DNA from: Acanthochlamys bracteata
Taxonomy: Eukaryota > Streptophyta > Magnoliopsida > Pandanales > Velloziaceae
Assembly: GCA_019914995.1 (NCBI GenBank)
Contig: CM034127.1
Coordinates: 6,944,001 to 7,008,000 of the forward strand
Reading direction: 5' to 3'
Length of the DNA stretch: 64,000 nt
A program made the position numbers and the translations under genes. Shown here piece after piece: positions 34,786 to 46,362 of the stretch. Numbering within the stretch: the first letter of the stretch is position 1; every line of letters begins with the position of its first letter. The notes beneath the pieces were generated by a model that made no database searches, was not told where the DNA came from, and was given only the letters and a program-made list of their open reading frames with translations.

Positions 34786-36529
34786 TTTGGATATAGGAGT
34801 AATAAATAAGAGTAAGATTAAACAAGAGTAGATTATTGAGGTGGAGACGAGAGTAAGAGTAATAATTTATCTCATCTTGTTTAGATATATTAATAAGAGT
34901 AATGAAGAGTAAATATTAACTCTTGTTCGGTAATTGAGAGTAAATAAGAGTAATTTTTATAAAAAGTATGAAATATCTTCAGGTGTGTTTTTGTGTGTTT
35001 TTTGTTAAGCAAAACAAATTTTTATGTTTAGAAATGCTCGTTTAGGGAGCTGTGGAGAAGACGAAGGACTCAATAGAAAGGTGATATCAATGTTTGTGTT
35101 TTGCCACTTTGATTTAGTTAGATAATATCAATAGTAATACAAAAAATTTCAGTGAAAAGGTGAATATTTCCTATGCTCTGTTCTATATACAACGAAAAAC
35201 TTAAAAAGAAAAATTTTCATCTACCTAATTAGGTGAATACATCATATTTTGCAATGTTCTGTTGTAAGCAACTGGAACATTTAAAAAAATATAACAAGTC
35301 AATAAACGAATTGGAATAACTACAAAACCAGAACAATACTAATTACATCAGTGGATACATTTATAACTACTACTTCTGCATATATGACTGGAGTGGATTA
35401 TACATAACTCTTTACAAAACTTTATTTGAGACAGTAATACATCATTGGTGCTGATTGTCCAATCTGTCAAAAAAAAAAAAACATCAGTGGATAATACATA
35501 ACAGAAAGCATATAAGATTGGATTCGATATTATTAACAATTCAGGAAGCATATATATATAACATATTTATTAGCAATCTACTGACAGTATGATAATATTT
35601 TTAAAACTGCATTGCATGAACACATGAGACAATCAAACTCAATTGTTGCACGCATGGGCAACTGTCCAGTGGCCCCAACAAACCAAAGAAGATGTGGAAG
35701 TTATGACTTTAAAGTTAACTCCAAAAGATTTAGATTACCTGTTAAAAGAGAGTCCTAGCAGCGTTTCGTAAGCATTTTCACTCCAAACACAATTTGTAGG
35801 CAACTACAGGGTAGACCTGAAGTCCAAAACCATTGCTTACATTTAAACTTGACTGTTGTAGTGATTATGTAAGATCTACTAAAAGTTTGATGAATGAAAA
35901 AAAAAAAAAAAAAACTAAAGAATTAACTACATCTATTCCAAAAGCATTGAGTCAAGTGAGAATACACAGAATGACAGGCATTCATAGACAAACTTATGAA
36001 TATAATGAGACACAATTTGAGGGTTTCAATTTTTCTATCTGCCTCATTAATGTATGGGAATTTGTAATGCACTTATCAACAATTTATAAGTTCTTGTAAT
36101 GAAAACACTAATAGGTGAACTCAAGAAATTTGGCTGATGATATAATTCCAAATAGCAACATGAATAAGTGACATGAAGTGTTCCTAAAATTTGACTCAAG
36201 ATGGAAATTCCAAATAATAGCATGTATCAATGGATTTGAAGGTAGTACAATCAATGAGCAACCCACATCTGTGACATTGCCAATTAGTGTGTGTGTAAAT
36301 AAGATGAACTAACATGGGCAAGATATAACTTCAAGAAAGCGACAGCATTAAGATTACTTTGCTCTTGGTTACACCCCATATTGGGGTGTAGCCGATTACT
36401 CCTCATTAGAGAGTAATTGAGAAAATTTTTACTCCTTATTAATCTTATAGTTTCGTTGCCAAACAAGAGCAACGGCGAGTAATTTATTAACTTACTCCAC
36501 ATTACTCTTCATTGCTCTCAATCCAAACA
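34784..36529. mobile_element. TIR transposon, non-autonomous, class unresolved
   Basis: Left end TGTTTGGATATAGGAGTAAT; right end in reverse complement TGTTTGGATTGAGAGCAAT, then GAAGAGTAAT and repeated GAGTAA words in both subterminal regions (to about 34950 and from about 36390). No transposase is readable. No target duplication is seen, which fits the loss of the flanking LTR end. An 8-bp hairpin stem TACACCCC/GGGGTGTA lies at 36369-36389. Confidence 0.65.
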
Positions 36530-37452
36530 CTATGTTAGAGATGAACAAAATAAGGATAGATGCATCTACTGTAGTCCCTCCTAAGTTAGAACTCAAACCA
36601 TTGCCTGAACATTTAAAATATGCATTCTTAGGTGATAATGAAACGCTTCTAGTTATCATATCTTCAGATCTTATAGTTAGACAAGAGGAGAGTCTCATTA
36701 GTATTTTAAGAGAATATAGGACAGCAATACGTTGGACAATAGCTGACATAAAATGTATTAGTCTTGTGATGTGTATACATAGAATTTTAATGGAAAATGA
36801 TGCCAAGGTTACACGTGAAAGCCAAAGGAGATTAAATCCTAATATGAAAGAGGTTTTTAGAGCTGAAATTTTAAAACTATTTGATGTAGGAGTAATCTAT
36901 CAAATCTCTGGTAATAGATGGATTAGTCCTATGCAAAAAGTATTTAATAAATTTGGGGTAATAGTAGTTAAAAATGAAAATAATGAATTGATCCCTACAA
37001 GAACAACTACGGGATGGCGTGTTTATATTGATTATAGAAAGTTAAATTCTGCAATAAGAAAAGATCATTTTTCTTTACCTTTCATTGATCGAATGCTTGA
37101 ACGCTTAGCTGGCCACTCACATTATTATTTTCTTAATGGTTTTTCAAGTTATAATTAAATTCCAATCGCTTCGAAAGATCAAGAGAGTACAACTTTCATA
37201 TGTCCATTTGACACTTTTGCCTATAGGAGAATGCCTTTTGGTTTGTGCAATGCTCTAGCGATATTTCAAAGATGCATGATGACTATATTCTCTAATATGG
37301 TAGAGAGGATTATTGAGGAATTTATGGATGATTTTTCAGTTTTTGGATCTTCTTTTGATGGATGCCTTGATAATTTGAAATTGGTTTTATCTAGGTGTGA
37401 AGAAACGAATTTGGTTTTAAATTGGAAAAAATGTCATTTAATGGTTAAATAA
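36530..37452 (+). pseudogene. Gypsy reverse transcriptase
   Basis: The frame 36532-37158 carries LELKPLPEHLKYAFLG, RRLNPNMKEVFRAEIL and WRVYIDYRKLN, and stops at a TAA (37156-37158) in place of a Gln codon in the family block SGYNQI. The frame resumes with MPFGLCNA (37231) and the catalytic FMDDF (37321-37335). A second TAA near 37450 ends it. A deletion follows, removing the RT/RNase H connection. Confidence 0.92.
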
Positions 37453-37459
37453 GGAATTA

Positions 37460-38010
37460 TTTTAGGATATGCGGTTTTTGATTTTGATAAAAATTATTTG
37501 GACGCATTCAATAATCTGAAAAAATGCCTTAACTATTGCTCCTATTATCACTGCAGCTGACTGGAATTTACCATTTGAATTGATATGTGTCATATTGTAC
37601 TATTGGTGTAGTTCTAGGTCAATGAATTGATAAACTACCACACGTTATATATCATGCTAGAAAGACATTGAATGATGCACAACTTAATTATTCAACAACA
37701 GAAAAAGAGTTGCTTGCTGTGATGTTTGATTTAGAAAAATTTCGTATATATTTTTTGTTCTAAAGTTATTGTATTTACTGACCATGCTGTTGTTAAGTAT
37801 TTATTGACTAGAAAAGATACTAAGCCTAGGTTGATTTGATGGATTTTATTGCTGCAAGAGTTTGACTTAGAGATTAAGGATAAAAAGGGAAGCGAGAATG
37901 TGGTAGCAGACCATCTTTTTCGTATCGTGATTGAAGATCAAAGAGAAGGAGATGACATGCGTCTAAATGATTCTTTTCCAAATGAACAACTTATTTCCAT
38001 TACTTATAAA
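37460..38010 (+). pseudogene. Gypsy RNase H, decayed
   Basis: Recognisable pieces: ARKTLNDAQLNYSTTEKELL (near 37650-37710), [19 protein letters not shown], and [20 protein letters not shown] then VVADHL (to about 37915). FTDHA and the ADHL end are RNase H hallmarks in gypsy elements. Several frame breaks. Confidence 0.85.
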
Positions 38011-38149
38011 GAACCTTAGTATGCTGATTTGTAAATTATCTTGCTAGTGGTGTAATGAGAATTAATTTATCTTTTCAGAAAAAAAAAAATTTCTGTCTAT
38101 GATGAAGCACTATTGTTGGGATGATTCTATCTATTTAAGCATTAAGTAC

Positions 38150-39300
38150 ACCAAATCATTAGAAGATGTGTTCCAGAGGATGAACAAGAAAGCATTCTAA
38201 GGCATAGCCATGAGTTAGTATATGGATGTCACTTTGGTGCTGAGAAAACAGCCCATAAAGTACTTCAACTAGGTTTCTTTTGGCCCACTTTATTTAAAAA
38301 TACATTTAACTTTTGTTCTAAGTGTCACATACGTCAAAGAATAGAAAATATCAGCATGAGGAACATGATACATTTGACTAATATTTTGGTTGTAGAACTC
38401 TTTGATGTTTGGGGTATAGACTTCATGGGTCCATTTTCGTCGGGCATTTTTATATTCTTGTTGCAGTTGATTATGCATCTAAATGGGTAGAGGCTCAAGC
38501 TACAAAAACTAATGATTATAAGATTGTTCTGAAATTTCTGAAAAATGTGATTTTCACTAAATGTAGAACCCCTAGAGCAATCATTAGTGATGGTGGTAAA
38601 TATTTTGATACTTTGTTAAGAAAATATGGCATAAATCATAAGGTAACGACTCCATAACCCTCAAACTTCAGGACAAGTAGAGATTAGTAATAGAAAAATA
38701 AAAAATATTTTAGAAAAAACTGCTAACGTGACAAGAAAAAATTGGTCAATAAAATTTAATAATGCTTTATGGGCTATAGGACAGCATATAAAACACCTAT
38801 AGGGATGAGTCCATATCGTGTTGTTTTTGATAAGGCATGTCATTTACCTATGGAATTTGAACACAATGCATATTGGACTATCAAGAAGCTAAATTTTGAC
38901 ATGAAAGATGCATGCAATGAAAAAAAGTTGCAGCTTTAGAAGAAATTCGCAACGAAGCTTATGAGAATGCAAAAGTTTATAAGGAACGCACAAAATTCTA
39001 TCATGACAAATCAATTCAGCGAAAGGAGTTTACTTTAGGTATGAAAGTCTTATTGTTTAACTCACGGTTGAAACTAGTTCTCGAAAAGCTGAAGTCAAAA
39101 TGTCATAGATTTTATGAGATAGTTAAAATCTTTCCACATGAAGCTATATAATAAAGGATCTCAAATTTGAAGCACAATTTGATGTCAATGGGCATCGCTT
39201 GAAGCCATACTTAAGGTCACTTTCGCAATGCAAACTGAACCAACTCTTCAACTACGGGATCCTATTTAACAAATTCTTCGTCTGGCTGAAGACATTAAAT
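38150..39300 (+). pseudogene. Gypsy integrase and pol 3' end
   Basis: The HHCC zinc motif is readable at about 38200-38335 (HSHELVYGCH ... CSKCH). The core follows: FDVWGIDFMGPF near 38401, DYASKWVEAQA (38469-38500), PRAIISDGGKYF near 38573. Later pieces KACHLPME, NEAYENAKVYKE and GHRLKPYL are the usual pol C-terminus of this group. The block LLGRQP near 39310 is common just after Athila-like pol. Multiple frameshifts. Confidence 0.88.
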
Positions 39301-40480
39301 TTAGCGCTTCTTGGGAGGCAACCCAAGCCCTTTCTCTCTAGTAGCATTTGAATTTTGTAGAATTTTATTTTCGTTTTGATTAGATTTTTTTTAATTTTTT
39401 AAGGATTCGGGAAGAAAAATCACTATGATGCAAAGATTGTTGCTGTGATGCAGCTGATGGAGAAGCTGATCAAAGTTTCAAGCCATGTAACAATCAGGGA
39501 AGCTTTCGTACACCTCAATTTTTATATCCTTTTGCTTTGTATGTTGTTCATTTTTATCTTTTACCAGTGGGGATAATATCGAATTTAAGCTTGGGGAAGG
39601 AGATACTATGCATAAATATTAATTGATAGTTTATCATCCATTTTTTAATAATGAATTTGAACTTTCTTTCTGGTGTGGCTTATGAAACTAGAATCCTTAT
39701 TGAATTTGTTCGTATAATATTGTTATTAACTAAGCCTACTTCCTTGTTGATGTAGTATTGTATATAATTGAGTTGATAAAATCTTGTCATTCTAGACAAT
39801 GCAATTGAATACACTTTATAGAAGATTTTGATTTCATAGTATATAGCGAGTGATGATATCTTTCACCATGTAATGCAAGGTTTAGAGTTGATCTTAGTAT
39901 TTTTTATGTTATCTTGTTTTCAATTCGTAAGGATAGTTGAGATATAGAGTTATAAAAAGTGTATGAAAAGCACAAGGGTATAAAAGAAAGAGAAAAAAAG
40001 TTCAAGTATACATTGTAAAATGCAGTGGTAAAGAAAGAGCAGGTAAATAAAATAAAAGAGTCGCAAAATTAAGCCAACGCTTGAGTATACCTTGTTCTTA
40101 ATGACATGCTCTTAATGACTTTCTATCTTGTCGATTCCCTAAGTTTGACTTCATTCATTACAATATTTGAAATAACTTTGTGAATCTCTAAAAATTATAT
40201 GTGCAGTAGGGTGATGATTTCTAAACATATTTATGGACATTGAATTCTACACTTCCTTTTTGTATGTTGTATATGTTCTTTGAATGCGAGGTTGAATTAA
40301 TTTAATTGTTATACAATGCTTTAAAGGAAGTTTGTAAGTGGAGTTAATTTGTTTATTATGATTATAATTTTCTTTACAGAATGTTGATTAAGCTATGCAT
40401 GAAAATTGAGTATGATGAGAATAAATTATGAAAGAATATATAGTTTTTAATTGTTTTGCTTGAGGACTAGCAAAAATATA
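39301..40480 (+). other. Non-coding 3' region of the gypsy element
   Basis: About 1.2 kb between pol and the 3' LTR without a readable ORF. It contains two PPT-like GCTTGGGGAAGG/TTTGGGGA motifs (near 39588 and 40481). No envelope-like ORF can be read. Confidence 0.6.
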
Positions 40481-40494
40481 AGTTTGGGGATATT
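40481..40494 (+). other. Polypurine tract of the gypsy element
   Basis: AGTTTGGGGATATT directly precedes the 3' LTR TG. Athila-like elements usually have AAGTTTGGGGG here. Confidence 0.75.
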
Positions 40495-41683
40495 TGATAA
40501 ATATATAATTATATGCTTTGAATATTGTATTATTCTAACATAAATGCTACTTGTATTATTATTGCTAGCTAAATTCAATTAATTTGTATATGTAGGTGAT
40601 GAGAAAAGAAGAAACATAAAAAGAAATTGCATTATTAGGCTTTAGCCTAATAGAATTACTTAAAGCTAAGCATGATTAATAAAAGTAGCAGAAAGCTTCC
40701 CTAAGAATTTTTTCTTCATTCCTGAAAGCTCACAGCTAGAGCTTATCCCTCTTCCTCTTTGGGGGAGGATTTTATCTATCAACAGAATTTTTTTATTTGG
40801 AATCCTGGCTTTCTAAAGATCTGGAGACTGAAAGCAAAGATTTCTTTCGTTGTTTGAGAGGGTTTTTAGTTATAAAAAGAGAGACAGCAGTAAAAGTAAA
40901 GGAGGAGACGAGGCAGATGGAGAGAAGAAGAGACAAAGAAGACCATCCACAGATCCGGAGAGCGAGACAGAGCTCGATGGTGGACACGACAGCAGCATCC
41001 AGATTTGACTTTCTTTCTTTTTATATTTATCCTAATGCCTTGTACGGAAAGATATTTATGTATTAAATTTATGTGTCTGATCAACATTAGATTTGATATT
41101 TATAGTATTTTATTAATTATGTTTGCGATGACCAATTGGAGCATAATTTATGCATTACAGGATTAAAAACTGTAGTTAGTATTTACTATATCAAAGTGAA
41201 TGCAACTACATGATTTATGATTTTGCAGGACCTAATGCATCTTTAGTAATTTCTAAACAAGAAGTTAGAATATCACTAGTGATAGGTGATTTTACATTGG
41301 ATCAAAACTAAAGTCATAAATAGAAATCGTACCTAAGAACTGGACCAAGGTGTTAGGTACAAAGTTTTGACAATCATTATAGTCTATTATCATATTTATT
41401 TAATGATTAAATTAGAGGCATTAGTGGTGGATTATAAAATTACAGTTGTTTGTATATTTGTTTTTTCAATTCGCGTGTTAATTTTCGTTTTTAGCTCTCA
41501 TATATTTTTTTATTAGCTTTCACAAAACACAAGTTTTGTTAGTTAAAAAACTTGAATTAGAGTTAACAATAATCTCTATAGAATAAACTCGTTATCTGCT
41601 ATACGGTAGACGACAACCGTACACTTGCGGGATAGACTAAGATGGAATTATTAGAATTTTCTTAGGTGGTTTTGTTTACGTCA
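40495..41683 (+). repeat. 3' LTR of the gypsy element (1,189 bp)
   Basis: Starts TGATAAATATATAA and ends TTTACGTCA, matching 20937-22282 apart from an internal deletion of about 135 bp near 41035 and small differences. Followed by TTTCC (41684-41688). Confidence 0.93.
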
Positions 41684-42020
41684 TTTCCTTCACTTGAGTG
41701 GTTTCTTTATGTGTGACCTCCAACTTGTCCAAAATTTCTTTTACTATGCGTCATGAAATAATATTGTTAAATTCGCTAGGATTTAAAGCACAATAAAGTA
41801 AATTCATAGCACAGGCATTCGTAGAGATATTCTTCTTGTCATCTTTTGTGAATTAGAAATTTGCTTGGGCACGGGAATTTCATTTGCATTGATCTTCGTT
41901 GGTACAATTGGTCCATTCTTGGATAAAAATAGTCATGTTGGTCTTCCAATATTCATTGTACAAGTTATCCAAAAGTGGTGGTCGGTTTGATGATCTTCCT
42001 TCGGTTGCAACATTATCCAT
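41684..42020 (-). pseudogene. Copia gag, 5' portion
   Basis: Starts at a minus-strand ATG (42020-42018, MDNVATEGRSSNRPP) and runs to the gypsy insertion at 41688. LLDNLYNEYWKTNM and, near 41800, ALNPSEF are gag hallmarks; EILDKLEVTHKETTQVKE reads up to the insertion site and its natural continuation lies at 20931. At least one internal frame break is present. Confidence 0.85.
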
Positions 42021-42076
42021 GCTTGCTATATCGATCTTTTTCTCTAATACGGTTAGTCCTTATTTAGTAAAGGCAT

Positions 42077-42090
42077 GCTCTGATACTATT
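42077..42090 (-). other. Primer binding site of the copia element (initiator tRNA-Met type)
   Basis: The minus strand reads AGTATCAGAGC just after the LTR terminus TTACA. This is the plant tRNA-iMet primer site (usual TGGTATCAGAGC) with one change. It sits between the LTR and gag as expected. Confidence 0.75.
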
Positions 42091-43860
42091 TGTAATAGAA
42101 ATCTGCGGAATATCAATTCAAGAGGAAGAGCGAATTGAGTATGGCAAACTAAAATCGAAATGGTCCACAGTTCAGAAAGCAGTCACTGATCAGTTAGTTA
42201 TCAGTCGTTCGTAAGATTACTAACGAGCAACTATACATTAACTTCATCCTGCACTGAAGTGTTAGTACAATTAATTTAAACAAATTAATCTAAAGTGCTA
42301 CAAAATGCAAACTCGTCAGCGCATCGAAAATTTTTATGTGGTTCGACACTGCGGTAGATGTGATCATTGACACTGCAAGTGAAATTTGCTAACGTTGAGC
42401 CAATATATAATCAACCGAGACTTGGTGTTTCGCAAAATACCTCCACTTCAATCGACTCTCCTCGTAAGGACTTCGCAAAGTTTCTCTGGCTACAATCGTG
42501 TATACCTTCGCAAAGGATTAGTACAAACTCGTTAACCTAACCTAGGCTAGCAAATTGAGAACTTGCAAGTGCTACAACAACCTCTCAAGGTTATAAGTGT
42601 TTCACGAAGTTAAGCTAAAGCGATTTTCCTAACAACGATTTCTAATTAGACTTAAGAAAATGTTTTTGGTGAAGATGATCTTTTTGTCATGTTGCAAGAT
42701 AATGGTTCGATGTGTGCTTTGTAAAAATGTATTAGTTATATTTCTTGCTGTCTTATTCTCTATATCAAGATCACATTTGCTGCAACGGTTGAATTTTCCA
42801 ACAGTTAGAAAAGATGTATGGTCAAGATCAAATCAAAACAGCTAGTAGATGTGATCTCTGGGTTTGTTACTTCTCATCTGCAAATTTCTTAGGTTTATTC
42901 TTTACTTGGCCATTGCTAGCTAATGTGGATCTCATCTATTATGCCTCAGGAACACGTTTTTAAAATTTCAAGTGAATTGGACGTCATATGATGCCTCAAA
43001 ACAATCCAATGATCTAAGTGCTTCATAAGATTTCTGCTGACATGTCATCCGAGTATTGTGACAGATTTCTTTTGAAAACAATATGATTTCTTTACGTAAA
43101 ATTAATCTTCAAGGTGTCCTCACCAATCTGTATATAAAGATAATATTAAAATTCAAACGGATGGTCAAAATATGGGTGTTTGAAGTAGATCTGGTAGGAG
43201 TTGTATGCATGCTGGATCTTTTTCATCTTTATAGATTTTCTTTTTATCTTCCAATATTCTCTCCACAAAATTAGAAATAAATATTTTAAATATATCATTA
43301 ATTGATCTAGCTTTTTGTGAAATCAGCTGTAACTAATTGGCAAGAGTAGAAAAGCAAAAATAATTTGGCCGCACTCATAGGTAGTATGGTTTTGCCTAGT
43401 GTGAAATATATTCTATTTAGTCACTTTGAGAATTTTTTTAGATTTCGTTAGTGGATAATATTGCCTCAAATTTGGATTATAGATAGATATTTGAGTAAAC
43501 TTCTAGTATAAAAAATCGGATCTTCAAATATGGTTCAAGATGAGAGATATTGAATTTGCACGTTGCAGTCTAGATCGGGTTCAATCGGATGTATCTAGAA
43601 ATGACAAATGCAAAATAGTAAGCTTTTCCAACTTTTGTAAAATTCGTTTTTTCATTCTATGTGTTGAGTTTTGGACTATAGAAATCTCAAGGTATCTGCT
43701 GTCTATAAGAAAAATCATATTTCTAAAATCTCGTTTGAGTTGAGAGATATCACATTTGACATTTGAAGTGTTAAGATGCTGTCCAGTTGATTCAGTGATA
43801 TTGGGTAGTGTGACCAGCGAACTTTACAAAATTTTTCTATGTTTGAAAATTTCGTCCTTT
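42091..43860 (-). repeat. Right (5') LTR of the copia element
   Basis: Begins at 42091 (minus-strand LTR end, CA) next to the primer site and is homologous at both ends to 14847-15340. It includes about 1.25 kb (42215-43478) not present in the left LTR. The outer boundary is uncertain: similarity to the left copy fades near 43850. Confidence 0.7.
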
Positions 43861-44939
43861 TGGTCTTCATCTACTCTGTGTTAAGCTATCTTTCATATAC
43901 TTTTAGGAGATATTCATTCGGTACCTTGTGTAGAAAGATATGCATGTCCGAAATTGGCAGCTAACAAAGTTTCAATATTTAGCCAATTTCTGCATTATGT
44001 TCTGTCCAGTTCATATGCTATTCAAATTCAATATAGACATGTTCATAACTTAGCAATGACTCTAAAATATACGTTATTATCAAAATATTTAGAATTTTCA
44101 ACATTCTATTCTTGAAATGTCTCGAATTCAAAATAGTAATCTTTGAGATAATTTTATTCTTTTGAATAGTCACTCCTAAAAGGTACCTAAACTAGCTAGA
44201 TTCTAGACATGATACACTTTTCTTACGAAGTGCTTTGGGACTACGTTGATCAATAAGGGGTAATCCTGCAGGACCAAGACATGAAGTTGGGCATGCCGAT
44301 TTTATAGTCGAACCCTACTAACCTTTACCCCCAGACTTTCTGAAGTATATTGACAATAATGGTCACTGATTTTTAACATCTTGGTATGAAATGCATTGAG
44401 ATCGGCTAGAAAGAATGCTCTCCAACTAAGTATATGTAATATCCAGAATTTGTGCATGGGCAATTGTGCCTATGTAGCTCTTATGTTTCTTGAATGTAAA
44501 TGCGTGTGGGTGGCCCGTTTTATTATTGATATATGATTGTAGTGCCGCCGTATAGCAGTACGAGTTACTTCTTTTATGTGGAACTTGATTTTAGGGATCT
44601 TTGCCGAAATTATTTTGATTTTGTATTTCTTTCTTTGTAGTGTTGTGTTTATAGTTAACTCTTTCCTTTTTATAGAGTTTTAAAGTATTTTAGGAAATAT
44701 TTAATCGGGTTTAATTCAGTTCTCTATATTCATAGTTTTTGCAATAGACATCGAGCTTCTTCTTGTGTTTTGACGTATTTGTTTTGAGCATTCGCAATAA
44801 TTCAACAGATTTACTAGTCTAATTCGAATCTTGTGTTCGGGGTTGAATTAGTGACGATCACGTGTTCGTTGCTGGTTGTTATAGGATGCTACCTATTACG
44901 TTTCGTGCTTTCTTTTTTGTGGTACCATCTAGGTGTTAT
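43861..44939. other. Spacer between the copia element and the hAT remnant
   Basis: AT-rich with no clear gene. A stretch at about 44450-44700 weakly resembles the LTR end at 27100-27400 (GGCCCGTTTTATTATTG, then CCGAAATTATTTTGATT), possibly another decayed LTR. Confidence 0.45.
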
Positions 44940-46190
44940 AATGCTTTCATGGTTGATGGATTTCGTTCTTTAGAGAAGGGTAACTCTAATTTTCATTGTT
45001 AAATCATGTTGGAAGATCCTAATCCTTCTTGTATAGAAATCCATTAAGCATGCTCATGATATTTATGAATTCTTTGCAGCATATTTTTAAAAGGTCTTTA
45101 ACAGCAAAAGATTTGAACAACTAGCAAGGAATAAATTGCTTGCAGTTTTAATTGTAGTTATAAAATGGCTTACTTTCCGAGCTTGTATATTCGGGAGAGT
45201 TTATGTTTGAACAATCATGGTAATTTCATTGAGCTAATTGAATTATTGGAATGAGAAATACGGCCAGTTATGCTGGATAAGGCTCTTCGAGATACATCAT
45301 ACTATTCTCCCCAAGTTGAGAAGGAAATTTTATCTATTGTGCTCAAGGGTCAATATTTCATTGGCGAGGATTTGAACATTTCATTAGGGGGGAGATGTGT
45401 AATGCTAAATTTTGCGTTATTGTTGATGGGATTAGTTTAAAACGAGCAAATGGTCATTGTGCTAAGACTGTTGACAAAGAGGTTTTTGATTTAGTGCATA
45501 GAAAGATACAACTTCACTAGTTCGAATCTGGAAGATAAAAAGTAGTTAGTCTATTTAATCAGTTGTTCCTCCTATGTGACGCTTATCGCTAATTTGGTTG
45601 GCTCATATTGCAAACATAAAGATCAGTTGAGGGTTTCTCAAGCAACTGGTTGGCTCATATTGCAAACATAAAGATCAGTTGAGGGTTTCTCAAGCAACTA
45701 AACTTGCGATCAGCTCGAACCTGGAAGACGAAAAAATCAAATTAGCAGTTTGCACTTTGAAGTAGGTGCAGGTGAGACACAGACAGGGATCACACTTAAG
45801 CAAAATTCGTACTTTTGTCATAATGGTTGAGGCCACCTATTCTTTTTTAGAAGGTTTTATTCAAATCAAAGAAGCGAACCTAATGGAGCTTATGACTTGT
45901 TTTGAATTTGTCTTTGTTTTGAATTTGTAAGGACATGAAAATCTGCAGTTTATTTTTGATTCACAGATAAATAAGGCTTTTGTTGATTCTTCCAGTTCCA
46001 ACTGCAGCTACGTCACACGCAATTTTTGTTATGAAAAATGTGAAGATAAGATTGCCAAACAAAATGGGAAGATGAGTTTCTTTTGAGCTATATAGAGAGA
46101 TATTGCTGTATGTTTCAATATTGATTCTTTTTTGGATGAGTCTGAGGATATGGTGATTTTGCAGATTAAGATCCTCATCATTAAAAATAA
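44940..46190 (+). pseudogene. hAT-type transposase-like gene (DUF4371 / hAT dimerisation), decayed
   Basis: Blocks in family order: VDGFRSLEKG near 44951, KWLTFRACIF near 45160, NNHGNFIELIEL near 45212, TSYYSPQVEKEIL near 45295, AKFCVIVDGISLK near 45405, CKHKDQLRVSQAT near 45615, and in the C-terminal dimerisation region PVPTAATSHAIFVMKNVK then LPNKM near 45990-46065. This is the pattern of plant 'TTF-type / ZMYM1-like' proteins, domesticated or active relatives of hAT transposases. Every block is separated by stops or shifts and a 52-bp tandem duplication lies inside. It sits next to a hAT-type MITE but has no visible TIRs of its own. Confidence 0.8.
45596..45699. repeat. Perfect 52-bp tandem duplication
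   Basis: 45596-45647 is repeated exactly at 45648-45699 (both begin GGTTGGCTCATATTG and end TCTCAAGCAACT). Fifty-two is not a multiple of three, so it also shifts the transposase frame. Identity of the copies in an otherwise decayed gene suggests a recent event. Confidence 0.95.
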
Positions 46191-46362
46191 ATTCTGATAT
46201 GTATTTCAATTTTGTTATTAATTTTGTAATACTGCTACTTATTCAATTATTTAGTTTTCAGTCATGTATAATGTTTTATCTTTATAGTGGAAAGTAAGAA
46301 TTTAATATATATTCACTACGACATGAATAGGGTTGAATTTAGTTCTCCATTTTGCTTTTGGA

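Larger units (their letters stand above)
20937..41683 (+). mobile_element. Athila-like Ty3/gypsy retrotransposon inserted in copia gag
   Basis: Two LTRs (20937-22282 and 40495-41683), 5-bp duplication TTTCC, Asp-tRNA type primer site, gag with zinc knuckle, protease, RT, RNase H, integrase and a polypurine tract, all in + order. Gypsy order is RT before INT. The wording of the RT (ELKPLP, GWRVYIDYRKLN, LPFIDRMLERLAGHS) is that of the Athila group. The element itself is about 9 kb; about 11.8 kb between protease and RT is later insertion. Every ORF has stops or shifts. Confidence 0.92.
14847..43860 (-). mobile_element. Ty1/copia retrotransposon of Sirevirus type, split by a nested gypsy element
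   Basis: On the minus strand the order is LTR (right), Met-tRNA type primer site, gag, zinc knuckle, pre-integrase, integrase, RT, RNase H, env-like ORF, LTR (left). Copia order (INT before RT) plus an env-like ORF after RNase H is diagnostic of the Sirevirus lineage. After subtracting the 20.7-kb gypsy insert, the element is about 8.3 kb. All genes carry frameshifts and stops, so it is dead. Outer boundaries are approximate because the two LTRs differ in length and I could not fix a target duplication. Confidence 0.85.

Noticed and set aside
45596-45699. CRISPR-like or satellite array
   Set aside because: There are just two directly adjacent identical units with no spacers, in plant nuclear DNA.
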